Part shown: positions 30,997 through 42,448 of the stretch, in pieces
How the letters are laid out: every line of letters begins with the position of its first letter
How positions within the stretch are numbered: position 1 is the stretch's first letter
Notes under the pieces: model-generated
Told to the model about the DNA's origin: nothing
Database searches by the model: none
Seen by the model: only the letters and a program-made list of their open reading frames with translations
NCBI GenBank assembly: GCA_934047225.1
Contig: OW204000.1
Location: forward strand, 11,922,001-11,986,000
DNA length: 64,000 nt
Reading direction: 5' to 3'
From: Ypsolopha sequella
Taxonomy: Eukaryota > Arthropoda > Insecta > Lepidoptera > Ypsolophidae
Made by a program: the position numbers and the translations under genes

Positions 30997-32177
30997 AGAG
31001 GTGCGATTGTGTAAGGTTGGTCATAGATGATAAATCTATACCATTGTCAAGGATCGTGTAGGGCAAATTCGAATTTTGTAAAACTGTCCATAAAATGAAG
31101 ACCGAAAAGTAACCGAAGGTTTAGAAATGACCGATGGTTTAAAAAATGCGAAATGAAATTGCGTTTTATTGTGTACTACCTACGTAAAATGAAATTTGAT
31201 AATTTATTTACTTTAAAATTATGTCAAACACAAAAATAATAGATCTTTTTGATTACATTTTTTAAATTCACCACAAAAATTAATTTTTATAATTTAAAAC
31301 ATAGAATTCAATCGAAACTTATCTCCATGCAACTCGTATAACCAAACGCAACAATTGAAGGAAAACCGAGTTTCAGCTGCTCGACCCCAGGTGGTGGCAT
31401 AAGTTTACTACTACTCAACAGTAGATGTAGTTGAAGAGCTTGACACGGGATTACTATTTTTACTAGATGTGATGTCTGAAAGAGACAGCGCTATATCTTA
31501 TCGTATTATTTGTCTTCGTCCGAGTTTTGTAGTTATAATAACGCGTCAGTTTCGAATCAATTCAAGTGTCAAGTCAACTGCAACTGCAAAATATTTTTGA
31601 ATCGGTCGGTGTTTTATTTTATAGTATGTTTCTTTATTATATTAGTATGACGAAATAGCAACCGAACCAAAATACAAAAACCGGCCAAGTGCGAGTCGGA
31701 CTCGCGCACGAAGGGTTCGTACCATTATATATAAAAACAGCGAAAAAACATGTCTGTTGTATGGGAGCCCCCTTAAATATTTATTTTATTCTGTTTTTTA
31801 GTATTTGTTGTTATAGCGGCAACAGAAATACATCATCTGTGAAAATTTCAACTGTCTTACTATCACGGTTCATGAGATACAGCCTGTTGACAGACGGACA
31901 GACAGACGGACAGCGGAGTCTAAGTAATAGGGTCCCGTTGGTTACCCAACGTCAATCATTTGACATTAGCGATGAACTAAAAAAATCTTAGACAATTCGA
32001 ATTATCTGTCAATCTTAACAAATCATTCACTCATTGTCTAAAATAACAATGCAAATCGTAAAGCATCTATGAATACCATAGACAATTCGAATTGGCCGTT
32101 TGACAAGTGAAATGATTAGTTTTAAGCTATCAAATGAATACGATTTCATGACTATTTTCTTACACAATCGCACCTCT
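30997..32177. mobile_element. Candidate non-autonomous DNA element with 19-bp perfect termini
   Basis: AGAGGTGCGATTGTGTAAG at 30997-31015 is repeated inverted at 32159-32177. No transposase frame lies between. The interior carries a full copy of the AAACCGGCCAAG repeat. No target-site duplication was recognised, so the boundary assignment is tentative. Confidence 0.55.
31679..31948 (+). repeat. AAACCGGCCAAG-family repeat, near-complete copy
   Basis: Starts AAAACCGGCCAAGTGCGAGT, contains ATTTATTTTATTCTGTTTTT, ACAGAAATACATCATCTGTG and a GACAGACGGACAGACAG stretch, and ends near GGGTCCCGTTGGTTACCC. It aligns along its length with 49919-50249. Confidence 0.85.
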
Positions 32178-32504
32178 GATTTTCATGTTTAGTTTATGAG
32201 TTTAGCGAAAGAATCATTAATTAGAGTAAAATAATAACACATGTTATATACGTAAATAAATCCAAAATTTGGGTTGATTGGTTGTTTAGTAAGACTAATT
32301 GAACGGGCAAAGTTACGCAGATATTTAAATTTATTTGTAGCGTATTTGGATATTTATTTGGAGCTCTTCTGGAAGGATGGGTTTTTTGTGCGAAACATCC
32401 TGACAAAATCAATATGTTGTCCTGCTTGCAGTACGTATTTTGTATGAAAATTTGACTTGTCCTTCTGGCAGTACAATGACCTTGACCCTGAACGGCACAA
32501 CGTT
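32178..32504. other. AT-rich gap
   Basis: No gene seen. A 63-codon minus frame has no recognisable domain. Confidence 0.5.
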
Positions 32505-32815
32505 ATCTTGTCCACTCAGTATGACATTTATGTTTTCTTTGTCAGGATGGTCGTTACTGACACTAAATTTTCTTTAAAAGCTAAAAAACAAACAAATTAT
32601 TCTAAATAATCATTAAAGGCTCTAACGTTTCAATAGTTCTGTTATCAAGCATTGATTTATATTTTACTGAATGAAGATTCAGCAGCTAGATATTTAGGTA
32701 CTCCCTCATTACCCTTTCTTGATTTAAAATTATCTTGTCCTCTCAGTAGGACATATATATTTTCTTTGTCAGAATGGTCATTCATTACTGACACCTAAAT
32801 TTCTATGAAAGATAT
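32505..32815 (+). repeat. Spaced direct repeat of about 75 bp
   Basis: ATCTTGTCCACTCAGTATGA CATTTATGTTTTCTTTGTCA GGATGGTC at about 32505-32580 recurs at about 32735-32812 with few changes. Spacing is 225-230 bp. Origin unknown. Confidence 0.8.
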
Positions 32816-32964
32816 AATATTTTAATAATATATATATAAAATATTAACTTAACAATTTGTATTTCTTTTACCTAGAATTCATATACTATTTTATCATTGA
32901 TTTGTAATTATACATATATTACTTTAAATATAATTAATAAATAAAATATTTTTTTTAGCTTGAA

Positions 32965-33000
32965 ATATATTTCGGCCCTTAGTGGGCCGTTATCAGTCAA
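32965..33000 (-). ncRNA. Hammerhead-like motif downstream of the PLE
   Basis: On the minus strand CTGATAA (32996-32990) is followed by stem II GGCCC/GGGCC with loop ACTAA and then GAAA (32973-32970). One core base differs from the consensus CUGAUGA. It lies 340 bp beyond the end of the PLE reading frame, where PLE terminal repeats carry hammerheads. It is probably a degenerate ribozyme. Confidence 0.5.
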
Positions 33001-33335
33001 GTATTAAAAAAGAAAAATATACCATAGTAATAAAAACAGGAAAAGAAATTAAAAAAAAAAAGACAATATTTTTCCTAACTAACCTAACCTGTTTGTATTG
33101 GTCCACAAATTTTTTATCAAATAATAAAATTATAAAATTTTAAAAATTTTGTGGACAAGTACAAGCCCTTCAAGTGCCAACAATCACCACCATAAATTTT
33201 TCTCATGCCATCCCAATTCTGGTATATGTGTTCCCTGAAAGGGACAGAGAGTTTTCTGTGGTTGGTGGGGTATTCAGGGTATGTGTGGAAGAGCGTGATG
33301 GAAGTGATGAGAGGGTGGTTTAGTTTGTCTGTCAG

Positions 33336-36034
33336 TTAGTGTTTTCTGTTCAGTCCATGGTTGTAGTGGGCACCAAGTGACCAGATGTAGGACGACTCCC
33401 AGGTACTAAGGTCAATGTCAGTTAGTGGAGGGTGAAATGATTTAATGACGCGAACGGTGAAGCAGTTATTGAAGGTTTGATTATGAGATCGGGCGTGTGT
33501 CGGGATAGGTAGAGTGTTATTTTGTACTGAGTCTGTTGTGTGTCGGTGATTGTTCATGTGGATGTGGAGAGCGTTTCTTGTTTCACCTACATAGAATGCG
33601 GGGCAGAGTCGACATTCTAGCAGGTATATACAGTTCGCTGTTTTGCATGAGGAGTTAGGTTGTGCTTTGTATGTAATCGATGTGTGATGTGTTAATTTGT
33701 GTGTCTGGTTTGATCAGGGGACAGGTTTTGCAGCAAGGTTGTTGACATGGGGTTGTTCCAGGTGAAGTTTTTGATTGTTGGAGTGATTGTGTGGGTCTTG
33801 TTTTTGTGAGTGATGACTTTAAGTTTGGGTTTTGTCTGTAGCAAATTTGTGGATTTAAGGGGAGTAGGTTTTTTGTGTCATCGTGTTGTCGGAGTATAGG
33901 TATGAAGTCTTTGATAAGTTGTGTAAGTTTATGGCTACCGTGGAAATATGTGGTGATTAATCTTGGGTGATCTGATGAGTTCTTGTGTTTGTTCTGTGGG
34001 TTATGAAATCTTGGTCTGTCATGTATATGTTTTTGTAGGAATGCTTCGGGGTAGTTTCTATTGCGGAGACCTTCGTGTATTTTGTTATGGTAGTGGTTAA
34101 GTGAGGTTTGGGTATTGCAGATTTGATGGCCGTGGAGTGAAAGTGAGTATGGAATGGATTTTTTTATGTGTGATGGATGACAACTATAGTAATCAAGATA
34201 TTCTAATTTGTTTGTGGGCTTGAAATGTACGCCAGTGTTTGTTTGGTTGTTGTGATTAATGGTGATGTCGACGTCAAGGAAAGTTATTTTATGTAAGGAT
34301 ATGTTGTGGGTGAATCTAAGTGATGAATGATTGTTCAGTCTGTCAAGGAATTTACAGAGGGAGTCGCTACTGTGTGGCCAGATCATAAAGATGACGTCAA
34401 TGAATCTTTTCCACACAAGAGGTTTCAACGGTTCTGTAGATAGAAAACTGGTTTCAATTGTACCCATGAATATGTTTGCGTAACTTGGTGCCATCCGAGT
34501 ACCCATGGCCGTCCCTTTTAATTGGTGATAGTATGTATTTTCAAAATTAAAGTAGTTGTTATTTAATATGATGTCTGCGAGGGTGGTGATGAAGTCGGTT
34601 GATGGATGGTGTGGTAGGGATCGGGTATTTAGTTGGGAACGGAGTGCTGCAAGGCCATCGGCGTGCGGAATATTGGTATAGAGGGATATAACGTCTATTG
34701 TGACTAAAAGAAGTGGTTGGTAACAACACTGTTTGGTAACTGTATTGAATTAATAATTTGGAGGAAATGGTTGGTGTCTTTCACATAGGATGATAATTCT
34801 TTGACTAATGGTTGTATGTGGTAATGTACAAATGATGATATTCTTTCTGTCGGTGCGTCATAGGACGCAACGATAGGACGGCCTGGATTGTTGGTCAGTC
34901 TCAGATAGGCCTTCAGATTCACCTCTTGTGTGGAGCATGTCACAGACCAAGTCAACAATCTGCTCACATGGGTCACTTGGTGCGACAGAATAAAAGGTCG
35001 AGTCAGTCAGTTGCCTAAGTCCTTCGGAAATGTAGTCTTCTTTGTTCATTATTACGGTTGTTGATCCTTTGTCTGCGGTGGTAATTATGATGTCATTGTT
35101 GTTTTGAAGTTTTTTTAGGGATTCTTTTTCTTTATAGGTAAGGTTTTGCGTTTTGTCTTGTAGACTATTTATATATCTGTCATCTGACAATTTTGCGAAA
35201 AGGCTGGTTAAAAATGTTTCGATAGGATGGTTTGGAGGTAGTGGTGGTGGTTCGTTAGGTGATGGTGGTTTGAATTTTTGTAGAGCTGCGTGTGTATTGT
35301 TATTATGATGACGTGGGTTAGTTTCCCAGTAATGTTTCCATTTTAGCTTGCGCCCAAATCTCACGAAATCGTTCAACAATTTAATCTTGTCAAGTTTTTT
35401 TGTGGGACAAAATGATAGCCCTTTGTTCAACATGGCTCTATCTTCAGGAGTTAATTGAACTGAAGATAGATTTACTATAGTGTCAGTGGTGGGCGTTTTA
35501 TCATAATGTATATAGTATCCCGGCGGAGGAGACGGAGGAATGGAGAATGGGTTAGAGAGGTCTATCGGAGTTAGGTTTAGATCTGCAGGAATATTTATTT
35601 GTTGGTATCTTAATGGTAGATTAATGTTGTTTTGTTTGTAATATTTTTGTAGATTTTTTTAGTTTTATTTGTGATTTGATTTGCTCCTGAGAGATATTTC
35701 TCGTAGCTTTTGAGAGGAGCGTTTGTATTTTTAAAAACAGATGAGGAAAGGCGATAAGGCTGACTTTTAAAAGTGCATCTAGCTTATTTTTCTGATCTGT
35801 GCAGAGGTGTATATATTGTATGTAGAGCATGTGTGTAGAGTGTAAGGCGTTCATGTAGTTAACCATAATCATCTTGCTTCTGATTATTGGTGGTATTGCA
35901 CTGAGGGCAATTTTTGGTAACAGCCCTTTCGGTGCTGCACCAATTTCCAAACATTTTCCTAAAAATTGTAAATGGGTATAATATTGGGAAAGTTTGGCTG
36001 TTATATTTTTTATTTTATTTACGATTTCCTTCAT
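33336..36034 (-). pseudogene. Penelope-like element: reverse transcriptase and GIY-YIG, frameshifted
   Basis: The whole PLE protein can be followed on the minus strand in pieces. An N-terminal part (35621-36034) contains HLQFLGKCLEIGAAPKGL. A second frame has a proline-rich linker and SVQLTPEDRAMLNKGLSFCP (35640-34930) with KLQNNNDIIITTADKGSTTV and IMNKEDYI. Another shift near 34925 leads to NNPGRPIVASYDAPTERISS and LVKELSSYVKDTNHFLQ. A shift near 34710 leads to LLVTIDVISLYTNIPHADG (first catalytic Asp), then GTRMAPSYANIFM, then WKRFIDVIFMIW, where the usual DD is DV. A last shift near 33660 leads to the GIY-YIG domain (CIYLLECRLCPAFYVGETRN) and the end at 33336. With four or more frame changes and a lost catalytic Asp it is dead. 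Order and motifs are those of PLEs with a C-terminal GIY-YIG. Confidence 0.9.
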
Positions 36035-37586
36035 TTACGTTAAAATTTAAGTAAGAAGGTTATAATTTGATTAACTGGCACGTTGCGAGTATTTATGTTC
36101 ATCAAAATTATACTGACTTTGACAGAAGGCTGTAACAGATGATCAAGATTTTGGTATTTGTCAAAAATGCACAAAGGAGCATATAACAATAATTAAAGAT
36201 GTTTTTGAAACGTGGATACGCTGAATTGAGACGGCAGTAAGAAGAACACAGTGTAACCTATATAGCACAAGATTAGAGTCCATCAAACGAGCAGCAATAA
36301 TTGTGTGGGTTCTGTTCCATATGCCTGCTTCAAGCAGTCCTCATCGAGTTACGTATTGATATTGGAGACCGTCAATAGCCCTCTGAAGAATGGAGAGAAA
36401 TCCTTTGAGTCTCTGGCTGCCTTCGAATGTCTTGCGCACACAATGCACTGTATGAAATCAACTGCAGCTCTTGGGACAAATGCACGTGTGGTTGCGTCTC
36501 TGCAGTTTTTCAATTATGCACCTCGACGTGATTCTTCAATCCTTGTTGCATAAAATCTTTTTATTGTTGTTGCACTCGAAAAGAGTTATTCGTTCATAAG
36601 TTTATAATATAATCACATGTGCGAGTAATACTTTAATAAATATATAATATTGCCTCTATTGGCCTTTTATTTTGATTTATTTTATTTTTGACGTAAAGAT
36701 TATATTTTATGCTCTGTGCTCACTTGAGACCGAGGAGTCGTCGACCTTTATTTTGGTAAACTCGCTTGGCTTTACCAGAACCGTAGTACTTTATTATTCT
36801 TTTATTACCCATTATTTACCATTTATCATTGTCTTATACAATGTTAATTTATTTAATAAATGATACAGCAAACTAACCTAACCTATACATTACACTTACA
36901 CTTATTGCACAAAAACAAAACAAAAGGGAATATTTACATTACTATACACAACACACAACAAATCGGAATCGTCAAATGCACTACACTACCACAAAAACAC
37001 CTGATATTAGCCAAAATTTTCTTTCCACTTTCTATGTGTTTTTCATTGCCCGAAATAAAGACATTTTATTTTTTTATTTTTGCGTGACGGGAGCGTGTCG
37101 TTTGACTCTAAGTGCCTGATTAAATTTAAAAGCAATAATCAAAATCGTTAGATCTTGTTTTGGTATTTTTTTTTTCAGGCGCTATTAAATATTTTCAAGC
37201 TTTTTCCTTCTAAAACAAATTGAATAAAAAAAGAATCTCATAGGAATCTTTACTTCTTTGAACCATACCTGAATATGTGATGTCTTCTGCATTTTAGCCC
37301 GTATTTGGTGAGAAACTGATGATAAACAGTTTCTTATTTTTATGACTTTGTAGTAACGCGTGAAGCTTATTATAGCTTTAAATGATAAATTATGTAAAAA
37401 CGAATTCCAAGGGGTCTTAGAATAAGGATCAACGTATGTTTATGCAGAGCTGCAATTTTCTAAAGCGACAGGATGCAGCGTCTTCGAAATTCTAAAATGT
37501 CGAATTTCACATTTTGTCCGGGATAATCGCCTTAAAACATATTATCATTTGTATGTAATAAGAACATCATTTGTTTCTTTTCTATA
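36035..37586. other. Non-coding stretch right of the PLE
   Basis: It may contain the upstream terminal repeat of the PLE but I could not delimit it. The 82-codon frame at 36305-36553 and others are unrecognised and unlikely to be genes. Confidence 0.45.
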
Positions 37587-37938
37587 TTTGTGGATATATT
37601 AATAATAATTATAAATCGACACGTGTTTTGCCTCTAAACGAGGCATCTTCGGGATGTGTAGTCCGCCCGACCGTTCGACAGCAAATGACGAGGTACCGCC
37701 CGGAACTCACCTTTTATACACCAGCCTGACTAGCTGTTTGGTGGGGATAATTGGATGACGAAAACATGCGTAACAGTTTCTTGCTTGTTATTTAAGATTG
37801 CTTTATTTTGTGCTCGTACTTCTTGCTTTGCTTGGGCATGTTTTATGCGGGAGGGCGGGCGGTGCTTGATTCTGCATTTTGAATAGCATGGTAAGAGTGT
37901 TTAGCGGAATATTGCAAATTATTAATATATCCACAAAT
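37587..37938. repeat. PLE-type terminal segment bounded by short inverted repeats
   Basis: TTTGTGGATATATTAATA at about 37587 is inverted at 37921-37938. Next to the left arm the minus strand reads CCGAAGATGCCTCGTTTAGA GGCAAAACACGTG, with the stem II geometry of a PLE hammerhead but two changes in the CUGAUGA box. GATGGACTTCCGCAAAGTAA just right of the unit looks like a continuing element. Probably a degenerate PLE end. Confidence 0.45.
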
Positions 37939-38154
37939 TCATGATGGACTTCCGCAAAGTAACGCCTTTTTCAATAAATTCTTTTCTATATATCGCTACA
38001 GAGTAAAACCCAATTTAGAAAAAAAAGCCGATCTATATTGGCGGTGTAATCAAGCGGGACATTATTAAAAAAAAAAAACTTCAAATACCAGCTTTACATT
38101 TTAACAAACTCCAATTAAGTAACTAAACTAATATTTATCATTAATTACGTGTAT

Positions 38155-38503
38155 AGCAGCGTTAGCCCAGGCGGTACAACGCTGGTTTTTCAATCTTAAG
38201 ACCCAGGTTCGATCCCCGATCGGGCATGCAACAATGAGTATTTCAGAATTTATGTGCATAGTGTTTGTAGTATTTGTAACCTAATATTTACCACTTGCTG
38301 AACGGTGAAGGAAAACGTCCTGAACACAATGTATTTGTGCTCGAAGAACGGCGATAGTGCACACCGCCCACGTTGGGACGTAATAATTGTCGATAAATCA
38401 CGGGTGTACCGAGTGTGGACTGTGACTTGCATTCCACAGTTCACACCCGGTAACAATTCTGACATCTCCTCGGGGATTCATGTCGTGACGATATATTTTT
38501 TTA
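38155..38503 (+). repeat. tRNA-derived SINE, full-length copy
   Basis: This is the best copy for defining the family. The tRNA-like head runs from AGCAGCGTTAGCCCAGGCGG with B box GGTTCGATCCC (about 38208-38218). The body contains TTGCTGAACGGTGAAGGAAA and GTACCGAGTGTGGACTGTGA paired with TTCCACAGTTCACACCCGGT. The end is CTCCTCGGGGATTCATGTCG TGACGATATA. Length is about 345 bp. The self-complementary GTGTGGACTGTGACTTGCAT / CACAGTTCACAC segment should form a 3' hairpin. Confidence 0.92.
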
Positions 38504-38594
38504 TATACAAGTTGACAACGCAACCCCAGCCCCGAGTCAATACTATTAGATGTCAACATTTTATTTTGCGAAGTTAGGAAAATGTGTTATTCAC

Positions 38595-38650
38595 TTACCA
38601 AGCCTCCGGTATGAATTTGGCTGCATGAATAAAGGTCACCTTACATGTAT
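38595..38650 (-). repeat. Diverged copy of the 25.7-kb inverted-repeat arm
   Basis: CTTACCAAGCCTCCGGTATG AATTTGG and AAGGTCACCTTACATGTATA resemble the reverse complement of 25703-25756. Another degenerate copy lies at 46388-46450. Confidence 0.6.
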
Positions 38651-39869
38651 ATAACGTGTATAAATGACCACGATAAGGGGTCTAATGTCGTAAGTTGACA
38701 ACCGGTTCTCCGGTTATTGAGATATTATTTTTCACCACGGAAAAATTTTCGGGGTACGAAGGTACGAAAAATTCATTTTACTGTATATAAAAAAGAGTGC
38801 CTAGTTTCTAAGATATTTTTCTTCAGTTCCGTAGACATACAAATATTGTATTTGTAAGTACCCAAAACAATTGATAAAATTTGATATATGTACTAAAAAT
38901 GTATCGAAACACAGCGAAATTTATCCCACCCTAACCCTTGCTAAAAACACACTTGTAACAATCCAGAAACTTCTTTGGTATGCTTCTCCATAGATGTGTT
39001 GAAAGTGGTAGATGATATAAAAACTACACGCTTCTGTTTTTTTTTTTCGAAATACCCTAAAACCGTATATACTTTTAAAGTTTTCTATTCTGTTTCATTC
39101 CTATAAAAACTCATACAGCAAAACCAACTTACTCGCCCAACTTAATGTAACATAACCTAACCATGCCCTTTAGAAAGGGTCAGAACGAAATTGAAATGTA
39201 AACTTTGGACCCTTGCCCTCATTAGCAGTTCTAAATCTAACAATGTTTGAATACCAACCTTTTTGCGTCTCAAAATGTTTTAGTTATATATGATACTTAC
39301 TCGTGTTTCTGCTGTATCCATAGCAACAGAGGTCTTTCGTTTGTACCTCATTATCACGTTACATTATAACTTTTTTACATCCACCGTTACTAAAAGGGTT
39401 ATGTTAGTTTGCTTTGTATGTATTTTGGTAAGAGACCATGGAGATCTCCTTGCTAAACTAAAATTAAGGTTTCAATCCTTTGTTTATAGTAGCAGATTAC
39501 TTATCTTTCGTTATTTCTTAGACAAGAACAATGCCCAAAAAAAAGTATTTTTTTATTATTTTAGAATTGAGGTTTATAACCTTGTACTGATAATATATGT
39601 TTTATGTGAGAGTTATTCGATGGCATAAACTAAAAGATAAAGACAAGTAAATCCTGTACTACATTCTTCCACAAATCCAAGAGAACTCTGAAATGAAATA
39701 AAAAATACGCGACGCCTAGTCCCCAAAAGGCAAAGCCAGACGGTGCGGATGGTACGTCACTCAACGTATTGCCTCTGATTTCCGTCAACGCCGGACTTTC
39801 CCGGGAAAAAACACGAGATAAGCCAAGCTAAGCCAGTCGATACTTGGACATTCGGTTTGAAACCAACGC
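38651..39869. other. Non-coding stretch
   Basis: The longest frame (112 codons at 39290-39628) is AT-rich, hydrophobic and without a domain. I see no supporting evidence for a gene. Confidence 0.5.
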
Positions 39870-40202
39870 CACAGTAGAGAAAAGTAACAGTATTAAATCC
39901 GAAACGAAGATATCCGTCAGAGATCGAACATGACCGACATAGCCCGCCGAATCAGTGGGTTGAAGTTGGCCATATTTGTCGCCGACGTGATAACTGTTGG
40001 GGCCGTAAGGCATTGGAATGGAGACCACGTACAGCAAAGCGCAGCGTAGTCCGCCCTCGTGCTCGCTGGACTGACGATCTGAAGAACGTTGCGGGTGGCG
40101 GCTAGATGAGGATGACTGAGGACCGCCAATAGTGGCGTAATATTGGGGAGGCCTATGTCCAGCAGTGGACGAATACGGGCTGATGGATGGATGGATGGAT
40201 TA
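39870..40202 (+). pseudogene. RTE-like LINE, 3' terminal fragment of the reverse-transcriptase frame
   Basis: Reading across frames gives the end of an RTE-like endonuclease-reverse transcriptase: RNEDIRQRS, MTDIARRISGLK, then WGRKALEWRPRTAKRS, RPRARWTDDLKNVAGG, and EAYVQQWTNTG with a stop at the (GGAT)n tail. Two in-frame stops and at least one frame change interrupt it, and everything upstream is missing. This segment explains the non-coding tails at 4258 and 25640, which share the terminal GTCCAGCAGTGGA block. Confidence 0.8.
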
Positions 40203-40263
40203 TGTCTTCATATAAAACGGCTGACACGCGCGCTTCTAAATCTCGGCCTAACTCGGTCACACC

Positions 40264-40276
40264 CCCGACACTCCAT
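40264..40276 (+). repeat. Left target-site duplication of the LOA-type LINE
   Basis: CCCGACACTCCAT, identical to 43552-43564. Confidence 0.93.
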
Positions 40277-40365
40277 CTTCTTCTTCTTCTTCTTCTTCTT
40301 GGTGGGCTCGGTTTCCGCACCTAGTCTCTTACTTGGACCTTTGTGCGTGGAAAGTGTGGAGCTGG

Positions 40366-42088
40366 CTATTCTAGCCAGCCCAGCTCTCGCCAGAATCCCA
40401 AGAGGCGGCCTACGTCGCCACAGGATTGGTGAAGCGTCCCCGGTTCACCGAGGATCTTAGCCCGTTGTGTGCTGACGCCTACGCAGTCTATCGTCACGTG
40501 GGTCGGCGTTTCTTCGGTCTCCATACAAGCTCTGCATAGAGGACTGTCTGTCAGACCTATATTATAGAAATGTCTGTTGAGGCTACAATGTCCCGTAATT
40601 AGCCCTACCATCATGCGAAGGTTCAGCCTATTGAGACGAAGTAGTTTCTTTGTCAGGCGACGGTCCACGGTTGGTAGAACCACTTTCGTCTGTCTACAAG
40701 TTGTCATACTTGCCCATCGCTCAGCATGTTGAGAGCTGGTTCTCTCACGCAGCCAGGTTCGTATCTGGTTAAAGGGCAAGGGAACCAGTGGCTCAGCACC
40801 TACCGGTTCCATTTTCGCACCTTCCTTTGCCAGTTCATCTGCCGCGTCATTGCCCAGCGATCCGCTGTGTCCTTTTATCCACTGGAGGGTGACTTTATTG
40901 TGTCGACTTACCTCTTCCAGTTGATTTAGACACTGTAGTATTAGCCCAGAGTTAACAATAGTCTTGCTTAGGGCTCGTAGTACCGCCGTGCTGTCAGAAA
41001 GTATACGAATGTTGAGGCCTTTAACTTCCCTTCTGAGCACCGCGCTTGTGGCCAGGATAATTCCTACGCATTCCGCTTGGAAAATCGTGTTGTGCTTACC
41101 CAAGGCTGTTGACCTGTGAATGTTAAGTTCAGCTGAGTACGCTCCGGCCCCAGTACCCACCTTTGTTTTGGATCCATCCGTATATATCCTTACCTCATGG
41201 ATATTAGAGTGATCTGCTGTTTCCTCAAATAGTTGGACGTTGTACTGTCTATTAAAGACATGCTTTTTAGGTATTCTGTCACACGGTGCGTCCATCATGG
41301 GTTGGTGGGACACGGCCAACTCAAGAATGCGCGTGTGTGGTGCCCTGTCATCGCTTTTCCACTGTCCAGCCGCCCTGAGTCTGAACGCTGCAACCGCCGC
41401 CTCCTGTTGTATAAACAGGTGTAGCGGTGGGACGTCCAAGATGGTCTCAAGGGCCGCGGATGCCGTGGTTCGCATGCAGCTTGTGGTAAGCATGCAAGCA
41501 TGCCTTTGAAATTTTTCCAGGTCTTTCTGTACATAGCCGGCGTCCGTCCTAGGCCACCAGACGACGGCACCGTACGAGACCATTGGTCTTATCACTGCTT
41601 TGTATAGCCATAGCATTATGTTTGGGCGTAGTCCCCATTTTTTGCCCATCATGCGTTTGCACTGCCATAGTGCTATCGTTCCCTTTTTCAGTTTGTTGTT
41701 CATGTGTTTTGTCCAATTCAACTTGTTGTCAAGTATCATTCCTAGGTATTTGACTTCAGTTGATATGGTTAGTTCAGTGCCGAAAAGTTTCGGTAGTCTC
41801 ATGTTCGCCAGTTTTTTCTTATTGGTGAACAGGACTAACTCGGTTTTTTTCGGATTCACTGTTAGTTGGTACTCTTTGCACCATTTTTCAACGACTTTGA
41901 AAGCACTCTGCATTAACTCGCAGAGTGTTCCTTCGAATTTCCCATTGATGAGAATAGCAAGGTCGTCGGCATAGCCTATCGTGTGATAGCACCTCTCGTT
42001 GAGGCGTCGGATTAGATCGTCTGCCACGATGTTCCAGAGCAGCGGTGATAGGACGCCTCCTTGTGGGCCTCCTCCTCGTTCCAGGTGT
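40366..42088 (-). CDS. LOA-type ORF2 C-terminal part: reverse transcriptase end and RNase H
   Basis: Open from the deletion junction near 42088 to the stop at 40366. It starts in GGPQGGVLSPLLWNIVADD and reaches YHTIGYADDLAILINGKF (the YADD metal site). Then come the thumb (VKYLGMILDNKLNWTKHM) and an RNase H domain with IYTDGSKTKVGTGAGAYS near residue 277 of the 42027 frame, FQAECVGIILATSAV and WIKGHSGSLGNDAADELAKE. The end has a Cys/His motif (CRACMETEETPTHVTIDC). RNase H plus this Cys/His end and the similarity I recall to mosquito Lian elements suggest the LOA clade. Lacking the palm's first Asp and the endonuclease, it cannot act alone. RNase H looks intact. Confidence 0.88.
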
Positions 42089-42448
42089 CAAGTCAGCGGG
42101 TGTTGCTGAGGCATCTCTGGTCTGTTGCTGTGTTTTGTTACTGTCAGTTGCTTCCCGGTCGCGCTTAGCGCGCCTCCAGCGATTCCGCCTGTTATTGCGG
42201 CCTGACTGCTGTACGGGTTGGTTGCCCTGTTGGCTAACGGACCCTTGTTGTTGTTGGCCTCCGGCTACAACGTTGCCACGTTGTTTGCCTTTCGGCTGTT
42301 TGGGTTTTTTGTTTTTATTGGAGACCATCTGCCATGAGCTTACAAAGCTTTGTGGCTGTATGGCCTCTGCTAGAGCGCTAAGGTCTAGCGCTTTAGACGG
42401 TGGTTTGTTGGCACCGCTGTCAGTTTTTGTGTTTTTCCCGTTTTCCAT
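42089..42448 (-). CDS. LOA-type ORF1, N-terminal fragment
   Basis: Starts at the ATG at 42448 (MENGKNTKTDSG) and encodes a basic, Gln/Asn/Arg-rich segment (NNRRNRWRRAKRDRE) typical of the disordered N terminus of LINE nucleic-acid-binding ORF1 proteins. The zinc-knuckle part is missing. After about ADLTPGT the sequence jumps into the ORF2 reverse transcriptase, in a different frame, so the ORF1 reading ends as out-of-frame nonsense at 41888. Confidence 0.75.

Noticed and set aside
38155..38230. tRNA-like sequence with B box (also 5430-5502 and 49010-49079)
   Set aside because: It is the head of a repeated SINE: the same head is followed by the same 270-bp body at each full copy, and tRNA arms do not pair properly.
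39290..39628. 112-codon open frame
   Set aside because: AT-driven composition, hydrophobic low-complexity reading, no domain, no supporting context.
41600..41974. 124-codon plus-strand frame
   Set aside because: Antisense shadow of the LOA-type reverse-transcriptase frame.
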